20,742 nucleotides of DNA from Gammaproteobacteria bacterium (GTDB taxonomy: Bacteria > Pseudomonadota > Gammaproteobacteria > Thiohalomonadales > Thiohalomonadaceae), in contig JALOAT010000061.1 of the NCBI GenBank assembly GCA_023228645.1, positions 1-20,742 on the forward strand, given 5' to 3'. The position numbers and the translations under genes are program-made. Below are positions 1 through 6,187 of the stretch, piece by piece. The notes under the pieces are model-generated. The model did not search any database. It was not told the DNA's origin and saw only the letters and a list, made by a program, of their open reading frames with translations. How positions within the stretch are numbered: the first letter of the stretch is position 1; each line of letters starts with the position of its first letter.

Positions 1-108
1 CGCGTTGGCGAAGGCGATGCAATCCTTGACCAGCTCGTTCCAGTCGGCGCTCTTGCCGATCACGGACCGCAAGGATTTTTGGTCGAGGAGTTGGCCTTCC
101 TGGCTCAA
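1..108 (-). CDS. N-terminal fragment of an AlbA_2/divergent-AAA-4-type protein, cut by window edge
   Basis: Thirty-six codons are visible before the window ends. They include the segments LRSVIGKSADWNEL and VKDCIAFANA. This resembles the beginning of the AlbA_2 (Schlafen-like, divergent AAA-4) putative DNA- or ATP-binding proteins, where an acidic-lysine helix leads into a FANA segment before the nucleotide-binding glycines, which lie outside the window. I chose the TTG start at 106-108 because AGGAG lies 8 bases upstream. A GTG at 115-117 is in frame but overlaps that Shine-Dalgarno sequence, and an in-frame TAG closes the frame further upstream. It lies about 40 bases downstream of the winged-helix gene on the same strand, so the two are probably co-transcribed. 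The family call is from memory of the motif only. AlbA_2 proteins are frequent in accessory and defence regions, but no specific function can be given. Confidence 0.55.
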   Translation of the reverse strand, partial: MSQEGQLLDQKSLRSVIGKSADWNELVKDCIAFANA

Positions 109-149
109 ACGGCGCACTCCTGCAGGCTTCTATTCATTGTTGTTCGCCA

Positions 150-482
150 TCAATCCAGCACGATCAGAAACTCGGTAGCCAGTGCCTCCGGGCGCACGGC
201 ACGGGTGTCCGGACGGCGGTGCATCTTGACCAGGCCGTGGCGCTCCAGGTGGCGCAGGGTGCGCGACAGGTTGCTGGCCGCCCGGTTTGACCACTCGGCC
301 AGCTCCAGCACAGTGCGCGGTTGCCGCTCTTGCATCAAGCGCAGGAGCGCGCGGTTCTCGTCCGACAGCAAGCTGGCCATTTGCCGCCAGGAATCGAACC
401 AAACGGTGGGCGAGGGGCCGTTGGCGTCATCGACTGCCCGACGGCCGGATTTGGCCGGACGGATGCCAATCACTGTGCGCAT
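150..482 (-). CDS. small winged-helix DNA-binding regulator (HVO_A0114/TumA antitoxin-like)
   Basis: This 110-residue protein has a variable first 35 residues and then a MarR/ArsR-like winged helix. Residues 40-66 (SDENRALLRLM to LAEW) form the first helices. Residues 68-82 (AASNLSRTLRHLERH) are the recognition helix and GLVKMHRR begins the wing. The layout, including the VWFDSW motif at 27-32, resembles the HVO_A0114-type regulators, some of which are antitoxins of TumE-type toxins. No TumE-like gene is visible beside it. The next gene on the strand is the AlbA_2-type fragment, a plausible operon partner. A palindromic cluster of TATCTG half-sites lies 33-54 bases upstream of the start codon and suggests autoregulation. 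Shine-Dalgarno support is weak (GAAG close to the ATG). The DNA-binding call is firm; an antitoxin role is inference. Confidence 0.72.
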   Translation of the reverse strand: MRTVIGIRPAKSGRRAVDDANGPSPTVWFDSWRQMASLLSDENRALLRLMQERQPRTVLELAEWSNRAASNLSRTLRHLERHGLVKMHRRPDTRAVRPEALATEFLIVLD

Positions 483-514
483 GCTTCAATTTCCCCGGTG
501 TGGTTCCGAGATGT

Positions 515-536
515 TATCTGATGCAGATAGTATCTG
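515..536 (-). promoter_or_regulatory. candidate operator of the winged-helix regulator
   Basis: TATCTG (515-520), CAGATA (524-529) and TATCTG (531-536) form a perfect 6-bp inverted repeat around an ATG spacer, plus a third half-site in direct repeat. The cluster lies 33-54 bases upstream of the minus-strand winged-helix gene. Its reverse complement also contains AT-rich hexamers that could be a -10 element, so a bound regulator would block transcription. Autoregulation is inferred. Confidence 0.45.
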
Positions 537-788
537 TCGCTAGCAGAGTGATCTTCTGGGCACACGGGAAAATGGGACAAGCAGTCGCTTCCATTGCCCC
601 ATTGTTTTCAGGATTACCCTGTTCGCCTTCGGAGTGGGTCGCGGCCGGCGGGTGCAAACCGCAAATCCCGCAAACCTCGGTTTGCGGTCGGTCGCTAGAA
701 AAGCGCCGCGCTTCGAGTTTGAGCTTGGCTTCCCCGGCGACCAGCGCCTTCATAGGTACCCCGTCAACAACGAGAACACGGAGGCACC
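537..788. other. non-coding gap between the divergent regulator and recombinase trio
   Basis: No convincing gene is seen. The main feature is a palindrome at 668-687, arms CCGCAAACC and GGTTTGCGG around two bases, preceded by two further GCAAA copies (654-664). A minus-strand reading frame starting at 753 gives an 80-residue cysteine-containing peptide without a good ribosome site, and I do not call it. GGAGG lies four bases before the ATG of the DUF2924 gene. No strong promoter for the trio is recognisable. Confidence 0.4.
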
Positions 789-1292
789 ATGAAGGCAGAC
801 AGCGTCCCACCGGTCCCACCGAGCGTCACCGCGCAGATCGCCGGACTCTCGGATCTCTCGATGCAGGAGATCAAGGCACTTTGGCGGCGCCTGTTCGGTG
901 GCGACAACCCCACCCACAATCGCCAGTTCCTGGAGCGGCGGATCGCCTACAAGCTCCAGGAGATCGAGTTCCGCAAGGTCGACCGCAACCTGCTGGAGCG
1001 CAACCAGCGGCGCAGCAAAGCACTGGTGGAGGGCGGCAAGGTCCGCAAGCTCGACCGCGACATCCGCCTGATGCCAGGCACCGTGCTCACCCGTGAGTAC
1101 CAAGGGATCGAGCACCGGGTGACGGTCGCCCAGGACGGGCAGTACGAGTTCGAGGGCCGACGCTATCGGAGCCTCTCCATGATCGCCCGCGAAATCACCG
1201 GTACACGCTGGTCGGGGCCGGTCTTCTTCGGCCTCAAGGCGCCGACGAAGCCGAAAGCGAAGAACACCCGGAAGCGGGGAGGCCGGCGATGA
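789..1292 (+). CDS. DUF2924 family protein, partner of the serine recombinase
   Basis: This 167-residue basic protein matches the DUF2924 pattern. Residues near 15-35 read AQIAGLSDLSMQEIKALWRRLF, split here by family variation. They are followed by NRQFLERRIAYKLQE at about 44-58, a linker, LMPGTVLTREYQGIEH at about 94-109, and the C-terminal signature RRYRSLSMIAREITGTRW with GPVFFGL. The tail is rich in Lys and Arg. DUF2924 genes are characteristically found directly before recombinase genes. Here the stop overlaps the recombinase start (ATGA at 1289-1292), which indicates translational coupling. GGAGG four bases before the ATG supports this start. The biochemical role is unknown. DNA binding or control of recombination directionality would fit the basic charge and the linkage, but that is inference. 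Confidence 0.88.
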   Translation: MKADSVPPVPPSVTAQIAGLSDLSMQEIKALWRRLFGGDNPTHNRQFLERRIAYKLQEIEFRKVDRNLLERNQRRSKALVEGGKVRKLDRDIRLMPGTVLTREYQGIEHRVTVAQDGQYEFEGRRYRSLSMIAREITGTRWSGPVFFGLKAPTKPKAKNTRKRGGRR

Positions 1293-2647
1293 GCGAAACT
1301 ATCAAGCGGCGCCTGCGCTGCGCCGTCTACACCCGCAAGTCCACCGAAGAGGGGCTCGACCAGGAGTACAACTCCATCGACGCTCAGCGCGACGCCGGCC
1401 ATGCCTACATCGCCAGCCAGCGCGCCGAGGGCTGGATCCCGGTGGCCGACGACTACGACGACCCGGCCTACTCGGGCGGCAACATGGACCGGCCGGCAGT
1501 GCGCCGGCTGCTCGCCGACATCGAAGCGGGCAAGGTCGACATCGTGGTGGTCTACAAGATCGACCGCCTCACGCGCTCACTTACCGACTTCTCGCGGATG
1601 ATCGAGGTGTTTGAGCGCCACGGCGTTTCCTTCGTTTCCGTCACCCAGCAGTTTAACACCACCACCTCGATGGGGCGGCTGATGCTCAACATCCTGCTCT
1701 CCTTCGCGCAGTTCGAGTGCGAAGTGACCGGCGAGCGCATCCGCGACAAGATCGCCGCCAGCAAGCGCAAGGGGATGTGGATGGGTGGTGTGCCGCCCCT
1801 CGGCTATGACGTCGAAAACCGGCGGCTGGTGCCCAACGAGCGCGAGGCCAAGGTCGTACGCCACATCTTCCAGCGCTTCGTCGAACTCGGCTCCTCAACC
1901 TCGCTGGTGAAGGAACTGCGTCTCGACGGCGTGACCAGCAAGGCCTGGACCACCCAGGACGGGCGGGTGCGCGAGGGCAAGCTGATCGACAAGAGCCTGG
2001 TCTACAAGATCCTCAGCAACCGCGTCTATCTGGGCGAGATCCGCCACCGCGACCAGTGGTATCCGGGCGAGCACACACCCATCGTCGAGCGAGGGCTATG
2101 GGATGCCGCCCGGGCGATCCTCGACCAAAACCCGCGGGTGCGTGCCAACAACACCCGCGCCCGGGTGCCGTTCCTGCTCAAAGGGATCGTCGAGGGGTAT
2201 GACGGCCGCGCGCTTACCCCCTGGTTCACGCGCAAGAAAAGCGGCCGCATCTACCGCTACTACCTGCCGACGCGAGAGAACAAGGAGCACGCCGGCGCCT
2301 CGGGGTTGCCGCGCCTACCGGCTGCCGAGCTCGAGGCCGCGGTGCTGGAGCAGATGCGCCGCGTGCTGCGCGCCCCGGACATGGTCACCGGGGTGGCCGA
2401 GCGCGCCGCGCGGCTCGATCCTTCCCTCGACGAGGCCCAGGTCGCAGTTGCCATGACCCGGCTCGATGCGATCTGGGATCAACTCTTCCCGGCCGAGCAG
2501 CAGCGCATCGTGCGGCTCCTCATCGACAAGGTGATCGTCTCGCCGAACGACATCGAGGTGCGGTTCCGGCCTAACGGCATCGACAGGCTGGCGCTGGAAC
2601 TGCGCCCCGAGCCGGCCCGGGATACGACTGAGGAGGCTGTGGCATGA
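1289..2647 (+). CDS. large serine site-specific recombinase
   Basis: This 452-residue serine recombinase has an N-terminal resolvase/invertase catalytic domain (about 8-150) with AVYTRKSTEEG carrying the nucleophile Ser18. Arg16 and the DRLTRS motif at 92-97 supply active-site residues. QFNTTTSMGRLMLNILLSFAQFE then leads into helix E. A Recombinase domain follows (about 170-280; PLGYDV, VYKILSNRVYLGEIRH). The region where many relatives carry a zinc ribbon (about 295-345; PFLLKGIVEGYDGRALTP) has no cysteines, so zinc binding there seems lost. It is shorter than phage integrases of about 500-700 residues. Start and stop overlap the neighbours by ATGA on both sides, making one translational unit. 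It probably catalyses integration, excision or inversion of an element. No att sites could be identified. Confidence 0.93.
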   Translation: MSETIKRRLRCAVYTRKSTEEGLDQEYNSIDAQRDAGHAYIASQRAEGWIPVADDYDDPAYSGGNMDRPAVRRLLADIEAGKVDIVVVYKIDRLTRSLTDFSRMIEVFERHGVSFVSVTQQFNTTTSMGRLMLNILLSFAQFECEVTGERIRDKIAASKRKGMWMGGVPPLGYDVENRRLVPNEREAKVVRHIFQRFVELGSSTSLVKELRLDGVTSKAWTTQDGRVREGKLIDKSLVYKILSNRVYLGEIRHRDQWYPGEHTPIVERGLWDAARAILDQNPRVRANNTRARVPFLLKGIVEGYDGRALTPWFTRKKSGRIYRYYLPTRENKEHAGASGLPRLPAAELEAAVLEQMRRVLRAPDMVTGVAERAARLDPSLDEAQVAVAMTRLDAIWDQLFPAEQQRIVRLLIDKVIVSPNDIEVRFRPNGIDRLALELRPEPARDTTEEAVA

Positions 2648-3150
2648 CAAATTCGTCGGGAACGAAGTTGGACAGCCGCAAGGCTGGTCCCGAAGGGACG
2701 GGCTCCAGGGATGGAGCCCGCAGCAAAATTCTGATCGACAAGGTGGGCCAAGCCGAGGTGATCCCCGCGAGCGACGGCAGTCTCGCCGTCTCGGTTCCGA
2801 TTCGGATCAAGCGCCGCGGCAGCCGCAAGGCCGTGACCCTGCCGGATGGCGGCGCCGTTCAACCCCGTCCCTGGGATGACACTCCGACGCCGCTCCAGCT
2901 GGCGCTGGCGCGCGGGCACCGCTGGCTGGCCATGCTGGAATCGGGGCAAGCAACATCCCTGAAGGAGATCGCGACGCGGGAGGGGATCGACAACAGCTAC
3001 GTCAGCCGGATGGTGAACCTGACCACGCTGGCGCCGGACATCGTGGCGGCCATCCTGGACGATGAGCTGCCGAGTCACGTCACGCTGTTCGACTTGGCGG
3101 TGGACCCGCCGCCCCTATGGGATGAGCAGCGCGCACGAATAGGGTTTTGA
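2644..3150 (+). CDS. small HTH protein coupled to the recombinase
   Basis: This 168-residue protein begins with an ATGA overlap on the recombinase stop. Residues 1-75 are variable, with a basic stretch IRIKRRGSRK. Residues 82-165 form a conserved-looking block: PLQLALARGHRWLAMLESG, then a helix-turn-helix at about 103-125 (SLKEIATREGIDNSYVSRM). It ends in LAPDIVAAILDDELP and a DEQRARIGF tail. The HTH and the following segment resemble the KorB/ParB-like HTH seen next to, or fused to, recombinases of this class. I recall the pattern as a common neighbour of DUF2924-recombinase pairs. It is probably a DNA-binding accessory or regulator of the recombinase, which is inference from linkage. No enzymatic motif is visible. 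Confidence 0.75.
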   Translation: MTNSSGTKLDSRKAGPEGTGSRDGARSKILIDKVGQAEVIPASDGSLAVSVPIRIKRRGSRKAVTLPDGGAVQPRPWDDTPTPLQLALARGHRWLAMLESGQATSLKEIATREGIDNSYVSRMVNLTTLAPDIVAAILDDELPSHVTLFDLAVDPPPLWDEQRARIGF

Positions 3151-3277
3151 CGCGGCTGACCTCACGCCAGCAGACCACCTTGCCGTATCGCCGTGCAGTC
3201 TTGCGTCAGTGCTTGTGCGCCGCAGCGAGGGCTGTTGGCAATGATGACGCGGAACTGTTACGTTATTTCGTCATCTG

Positions 3278-3294
3278 TTTTCGTTGGACGAAAA
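3278..3294 (+). promoter_or_regulatory. palindrome upstream of the AbiE pair, candidate AbiEi operator
   Basis: TTTTCGT and ACGAAAA flank TGG, giving a perfect 7-bp inverted repeat 19 bases before the AbiEi ATG. A further direct TTTCGT copy lies at 3266-3271. A weak promoter may lie just upstream (TTGGCA at 3235-3240, with a poor -10 around 3258-3264). AbiEi antitoxins are known to repress their own operon by binding inverted repeats, so this is the natural candidate site. Confidence 0.45.
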
Positions 3295-3313
3295 AACGGA
3301 ACATATTCCTGCC

Positions 3314-3919
3314 ATGCTCTCCGACACCCACTCCCAGCGCGTCCTTGATCTGGCCCGCCAGAAAGGGCTGCTGCGCACCAGCGACCTGGACGCCATCGAT
3401 GCGCCCCGGGTCATCCTGACGCGCCTGATCGCCGCTGGCCTGCTAGAGAAGGTCGGGCGCGGCCTCTACCGCCTGCCCAGCCTTCCGGGGTCGGAACACG
3501 AAGGGCTTGCGGCCGTCGCCACCAAGGTACCGCAGGCCGTATTTTGCCTGCTGACCGCGCTGCAATTTCATGAGCTGACCACCCAGCTGCCACGCCAGAT
3601 CTGGATTGCCATGCCGCGCGGCAGCCACGTGCCGCGCATCGACTACCCGCCGATCAAGATGGTTCAGATGACGGGTGCGGTCTACACGGCGGGCATCGAG
3701 GAACACCTGCGCGACGGAGTGAAGCTGCGAGTCTACAGTGCGGCAAAAACAGTCGTTGACTGCTTCAAGCACCGCAACAAGATCGGTCTGGACGTGGCGC
3801 TGGAGGCGCTGAAGGACGTGCGTGCCAAGCGCAAGGCAACGGCGGACGACCTGTGGCGCTACGCGAAGATCTGCCGCGTGACCAACGTGATGCGCCCCTA
3901 TCTGGAGGCCACTGAATGA
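3314..3919 (+). CDS. abiEi: AbiEi-type antitoxin with N-terminal winged helix (type IV toxin-antitoxin)
   Basis: This protein has 201 residues from the ATG at 3314. A TTG at 3284 could add ten residues but sits inside the upstream palindrome. Residues 1-60 form the winged-helix domain: RVLDLARQKGLLRTSDLD, then RVILTRLIAAGLLEKVGRGLYRLP. The rest is the AbiEi C-terminal region, with QAVFCLLTALQFHELTTQLP, IWIAMPRG, and VYSAAKTVVDCFKHRNKIG followed by LDVALEALKD. In the AbiE family this protein represses the operon and counteracts the nucleotidyltransferase-like toxin without direct binding. The stop codon overlaps the toxin start (ATGA at 3916-3919), as is typical of the pair. The reading frame is full length and shows no damage. 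Confidence 0.9.
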   Translation: MLSDTHSQRVLDLARQKGLLRTSDLDAIDAPRVILTRLIAAGLLEKVGRGLYRLPSLPGSEHEGLAAVATKVPQAVFCLLTALQFHELTTQLPRQIWIAMPRGSHVPRIDYPPIKMVQMTGAVYTAGIEEHLRDGVKLRVYSAAKTVVDCFKHRNKIGLDVALEALKDVRAKRKATADDLWRYAKICRVTNVMRPYLEATE

Positions 3920-4767
3920 ATGATGTCGCGGCCTCGGTGCGCGCCCGCCTGCGGGGTGTCGCCAAGGCGCAGGGCGTGGACTTCAACCAGGTGCTGGTGC
4001 GCTTCGCGCTGGAGCGCATCCTCTACCGCCTGAGCCAGTCCGAGCACGCGGATCATTTTTTGCTCAAGGGCGCGCTGCTGTTCACGCTCTGGTACGACAT
4101 GCCACACCGGGCCACGCGTGACGCCGACCTGCTCGGGTTCGGCGCGAGCGATCTGGAATCCGTGGCCCAGACCTTCCGCGACATCGCCAGCGTGGTGGTG
4201 GACGACGGCATCGTGTTCGACCCGGCCTCGGTCGTCGCCGAAGAAATTCGCAAGGACGCCGGGTACACCGGGGCGCGCATCCTCATCAGCGGCGAGTTGG
4301 CCAAGGCACGCTGCAAGACACAGATCGACATCGGCTTCGGTGATGCGGTGACCCCCGGCCCCGTCGATGCGACCTATCCGGTGCTGCTGTCCGACCTGCC
4401 TGCGCCTCGTTTGCGCACCTATCCCGTTTACACCGTCGTCGCGGAGAAGCTCCACGCCATCGCGCTGCTGGGTATGACCAACAGCCGGATGAAGGATTAC
4501 CTCGACCTGTCGGTGTTGCTGGATCGCGAAACCCTGGACACCGATCTGCTGGCCCAAGCGCTCAAGGCCACCTTCGAGCGGCGCGGCATGGCGGTGCCCG
4601 CCGAGTTGCCGGTCGGCCTGACGGGTGAGTTCGCGCACGATCCCTCGCGGAAGGCTCTGTGGCAGGCGTTCATCAAGAAGAACGAGCTTGCTCTTGAACC
4701 CTTGTCCACCATCGTGGATCGGCTGCGGGTCGCCTTGGAGCCAGCGTTGAGACGGGTTGCTCAATGA
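3916..4767 (+). CDS. abiEii: AbiEii-type nucleotidyltransferase-like toxin
   Basis: This 283-residue protein carries the four AbiEii motifs. Motif I is LKGALLFTLWYD with RATRDADLLG, where Asp69 and Asp71 are the nucleotidyltransferase aspartates. Motif II is CKTQIDIGFGD (about 133-143). Motif III is TYPVYTVVAEKLHAI with Glu177-Lys178, and motif IV is SRMKDYLDLSVLL (190-202). Motif I often reads G-S; here it is G-A (Gly52-Ala53), a minor change. Family members bind or use nucleotides and cause growth arrest, and some pairs give abortive infection against phage. All catalytic positions I can recognise are present, so the toxin is probably active. It is coupled to AbiEi by a 4-base overlap. No antisense or further gene follows before ssrA. 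Confidence 0.92.
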   Translation: MNDVAASVRARLRGVAKAQGVDFNQVLVRFALERILYRLSQSEHADHFLLKGALLFTLWYDMPHRATRDADLLGFGASDLESVAQTFRDIASVVVDDGIVFDPASVVAEEIRKDAGYTGARILISGELAKARCKTQIDIGFGDAVTPGPVDATYPVLLSDLPAPRLRTYPVYTVVAEKLHAIALLGMTNSRMKDYLDLSVLLDRETLDTDLLAQALKATFERRGMAVPAELPVGLTGEFAHDPSRKALWQAFIKKNELALEPLSTIVDRLRVALEPALRRVAQ

Positions 4768-5022
4768 CGCCCAGTTTCGTTCCCCTTCCAAAGCTGCAAT
4801 TCAACCGCTTGATGCGTCCGCGCGTGACTCCTTGAGTTATCGGCGCCTGCCTCTCGGCCTTTGCGGACTTCGGGCGCGTTCAGGAGAGCGAGGCCGGAGA
4901 GAAAAATGGCCGGGAGAGAGAGGAATGTGGCCCTGGACGGGGCCATGGGCCAGATGCCGAAGTCCGCAGGCTTCCGCAGGGATCCCCGCGAACACGCGGG
5001 AACCGGCGTGATCGGGCAAGAA
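4768..5022. other. non-coding tail of the accessory region with inverted repeats
   Basis: No gene is supported in the 255 bases between the AbiEii stop and the ssrA terminator. Structure seen: a 12-bp perfect inverted repeat, TGCGGACTTCGG at 4862-4873 and CCGAAGTCCGCA at 4957-4968. Inside and beside it are near-complementary CTCTCGGCCT (4852-4861) and AGGCCGGAGAG (4891-4901). There is also a small hairpin CCCGCG AACA CGCGGG (4985-5000). This is the probable junction between island and core, but no att repeat could be defined. Confidence 0.4.
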
Positions 5023-5053
5023 AAAAGGCCAACCGGGAACCGGTTGGCCTTTT
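5023..5053 (-). terminator. intrinsic terminator of ssrA
   Basis: A perfect 13-bp stem, AAAAGGCCAACCG paired with CGGTTGGCCTTTT around a 5-base loop, starts 5 bases after the tmRNA CCA end. On the minus strand the stem is followed by six T residues. On the plus strand TTTT also follows, so it may stop transcripts leaving the AbiE genes as well. Confidence 0.9.
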
Positions 5054-5057
5054 GTGT

Positions 5058-5426
5058 TGGTGGAGGCGGCGGGAATCGAACCCGCGTCCGTAAGCCCTCT
5101 ACCCTCGGCTCTACATGCGTAGCCACGTCTATTGTGTTTCGCCGGCGACTGCCCGGCGGGCAGGGCGTGTCGACGGCTAGCCCGTTGGATTTAGTGCTTC
5201 CGGTCCCGGGCCAGGACCTTGGCACGATCTTGTGTAGATGACCTCCGCGTGTCCCTTGCGGGACGCCGGGCGCACAAGCACACCCGGGCGGAGGGCTAGG
5301 CCTTAAGCGGCCAGAGCGTAGTTGTCGTCGTTGGCAACTATGGGTTTGCAGATGGTTTTACGAGGTGATCTGCACCTCGGCATGCACCTAAGGCTTCGCG
5401 ACCCACGTCGAAACCAGGTCGCCCCC
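5058..5426 (-). ncRNA. ssrA: transfer-messenger RNA (tmRNA)
   Basis: This is a one-piece tmRNA of 369 nt. The 5' end GGGGGCGACC pairs with the 3' CGCCTCC before ACCA to make the tRNA-like acceptor stem, with one G-U pair. The 3' domain contains the T-arm GGTTCGATTCC. The CCA end is encoded. An internal reading frame supplies the degradation tag ANDDNYALAA. tmRNA frees ribosomes stalled on broken messages and tags the incomplete peptides for proteolysis. It works with SmpB, whose gene lies just upstream on the same strand. The terminator follows directly after the CCA, and a promoter is visible upstream. The 3' end is a frequent integration site, and accessory DNA does begin on that side here. 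Confidence 0.97.
5303..5335 (-). other. ssrA: tmRNA tag-peptide reading frame (ANDDNYALAA, stop TAA)
   Basis: Within the tmRNA the resume codon GCC begins a 10-codon frame reading ANDDNYALAA followed by TAA. The C-terminal LAA is the ClpXP recognition end, and the AND-NYALAA pattern is standard for gammaproteobacteria. Confidence 0.93.
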
Positions 5427-5436
5427 TTGGTGAAAC

Positions 5437-5467
5437 TTTAGACATGGTAGCTGTTTGGGAGTTTCAA
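5437..5467 (-). promoter_or_regulatory. probable sigma-70 promoter of ssrA
   Basis: On the minus strand TTGAAA (complement of 5462-5467) lies 19 bases before TCTAAA (complement of 5437-5442), and the mature tmRNA 5' end is 10 bases further. The spacer is longer than ideal and the -10 is moderate, so the exact hexamers are uncertain. Confidence 0.5.
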
Positions 5468-5494
5468 CTCTAGCGGCGGGGGAGAAAAAGCTTG

Positions 5495-5692
5495 AACCAC
5501 GGGGGACACGGGGAAATCCATTTCCTGCGGGGGGCCGTAGGTCACGTTGCGAAGCTACGTGACTCTTCCAACCGTGCAATGTCACGTAGCCGCTGCGCGG
5601 CAACGTGACCTACGGGTAGGGCATGCAGGCGCTGGGCGGCCACGTGACCTACGCATGTCTTGCCCCCGTGTTCCCCGTGTCCCCCGTGTTAA
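5495..5692. repeat. composite intergenic repeat 1: inverted arrays of 9-bp units enclosing REP-like hairpins
   Basis: The left arm AACCACGGGGGACACGGGG (5495-5513) and right arm CCCCGTGTCCCCCGTGTTAA (5673-5692) are inverted copies of an array whose unit is 9 bp (CCACGGGGG, ACACGGGGA). An extra unit extends the right arm to 5663. The space between holds a separate hairpin-type repeat. It fills nearly the whole gap between the ssrA promoter and the smpB stop codon. Confidence 0.85.
5537..5653. repeat. REP/BIME-like hairpin cluster
   Basis: GTAG at 5537-5540 is followed by GTCACGT (5541-5547) and ACGTGAC (5557-5563), a hairpin. A mirrored unit runs from GTCACGT (5581-5587) to ACGTGAC (5603-5609), closed by CTAC. 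A third half, CACGTGACCTAC, lies at 5641-5652. A GTAG head plus imperfect stem, in alternating orientation, is the layout of REP sequences mobilised by REP-associated tyrosine transposases. No such transposase is in the window. Confidence 0.65.
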
Positions 5693-5702
5693 CGCTTTTG
5701 AA

Positions 5703-6179
5703 TTAAGCCTGCCGCAGCAGCCGCTGTTTCTCGCGCTGCCAGTCGCGCTCGCGTTCGGTGTCGCGTTTGTCGTGGGCCTGCTTGCCCTTGGCCAGGGCGA
5801 CTTCGGCCTTGGCGCGGCCCTTGCTCCAATAGAGCGCCGTGACCACCAGGGTGTAGCCCTTGCGTTCCACAGCGCCGATGAGGCGGCTGAGTTGTTCACG
5901 GTGCAGCAACAGCTTGCGGGTGCGTTGCGGGTCGGGGTGGATGTGGGTGGAGGCGGTTTGCAGCGGGGTGATTAAGGCGCCGAGCAGCCAGGCCTCGCCG
6001 TTCTTGATGATGACGTAGCTGTCCACCAGCTGGACGCGGCCGGCACGCAGACTTTTCACCTCCCAGCCTTCGAGCACCAGGCCGGCCTCGAAACGGTCTT
6101 CGATGAAATAGTCGTGGCGGACCTTCTTGTTGAGGGCGATGGTCCGCGACTCGCCCTTCTCGTGTTTGTTCTTCGCCAT
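5703..6179 (-). CDS. smpB: SsrA-binding protein SmpB
   Basis: This 158-residue protein aligns with SmpB over its length. It opens with IALNKKVRHDYFIEDRFEAGL, then the hallmark GWEVKSLRAGRVQL (about 38-51), NGEAWLLGALITPL, and RTRKLLLHREQL. The basic C-terminal tail (AKGKQAHDKRDTERERDW and beyond) enters the mRNA channel of stalled ribosomes. SmpB binds tmRNA and delivers it to the ribosome for trans-translation; ssrA is the next gene on this strand, about 280 bases downstream. The start agrees with the family N terminus (MAKNK). No Shine-Dalgarno sequence precedes it, and a perfect TATAAT ends only 8 bases before the ATG, suggesting a leaderless message. Confidence 0.97.
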   Translation of the reverse strand: MAKNKHEKGESRTIALNKKVRHDYFIEDRFEAGLVLEGWEVKSLRAGRVQLVDSYVIIKNGEAWLLGALITPLQTASTHIHPDPQRTRKLLLHREQLSRLIGAVERKGYTLVVTALYWSKGRAKAEVALAKGKQAHDKRDTERERDWQREKQRLLRQA

Positions 6180-6187
6180 GGGCCGGC

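Noticed and set aside
389..399. GGAATCGAACC, identical to part of the ssrA 3' end, as a possible att site
   Set aside because: It is an 11-base match inside the winged-helix gene without extension on either side; chance is likely at this length.
664..677. AAATCCCGCAAACC shared with 6242-6255 as a dispersed repeat
   Set aside because: A single exact 14-mer pair is expected about once by chance in a window this size, and there is no flanking similarity.
514..753. Minus-strand 80-residue frame with CGICG and several further cysteines
   Set aside because: It has no ribosome site, runs through the candidate operator and promoter of the winged-helix gene, and matches no family I recognise.
2180..2330. 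Zinc ribbon in the recombinase
   Set aside because: The segment aligns by position with the zinc ribbon of relatives, but no cysteines are present.
3898..4791. 297-residue minus-strand open frame opposite AbiEii
   Set aside because: It is a shadow of the AbiEii gene, whose four motifs are unambiguous on the plus strand.
4861..5241. Plus-strand frame of 126 residues with GGGGNRTRVRKPSTLGS, resembling annotated hypothetical proteins
   Set aside because: It is the antisense of the tmRNA 3' domain. Such proteins are recurrent misannotations over ssrA.
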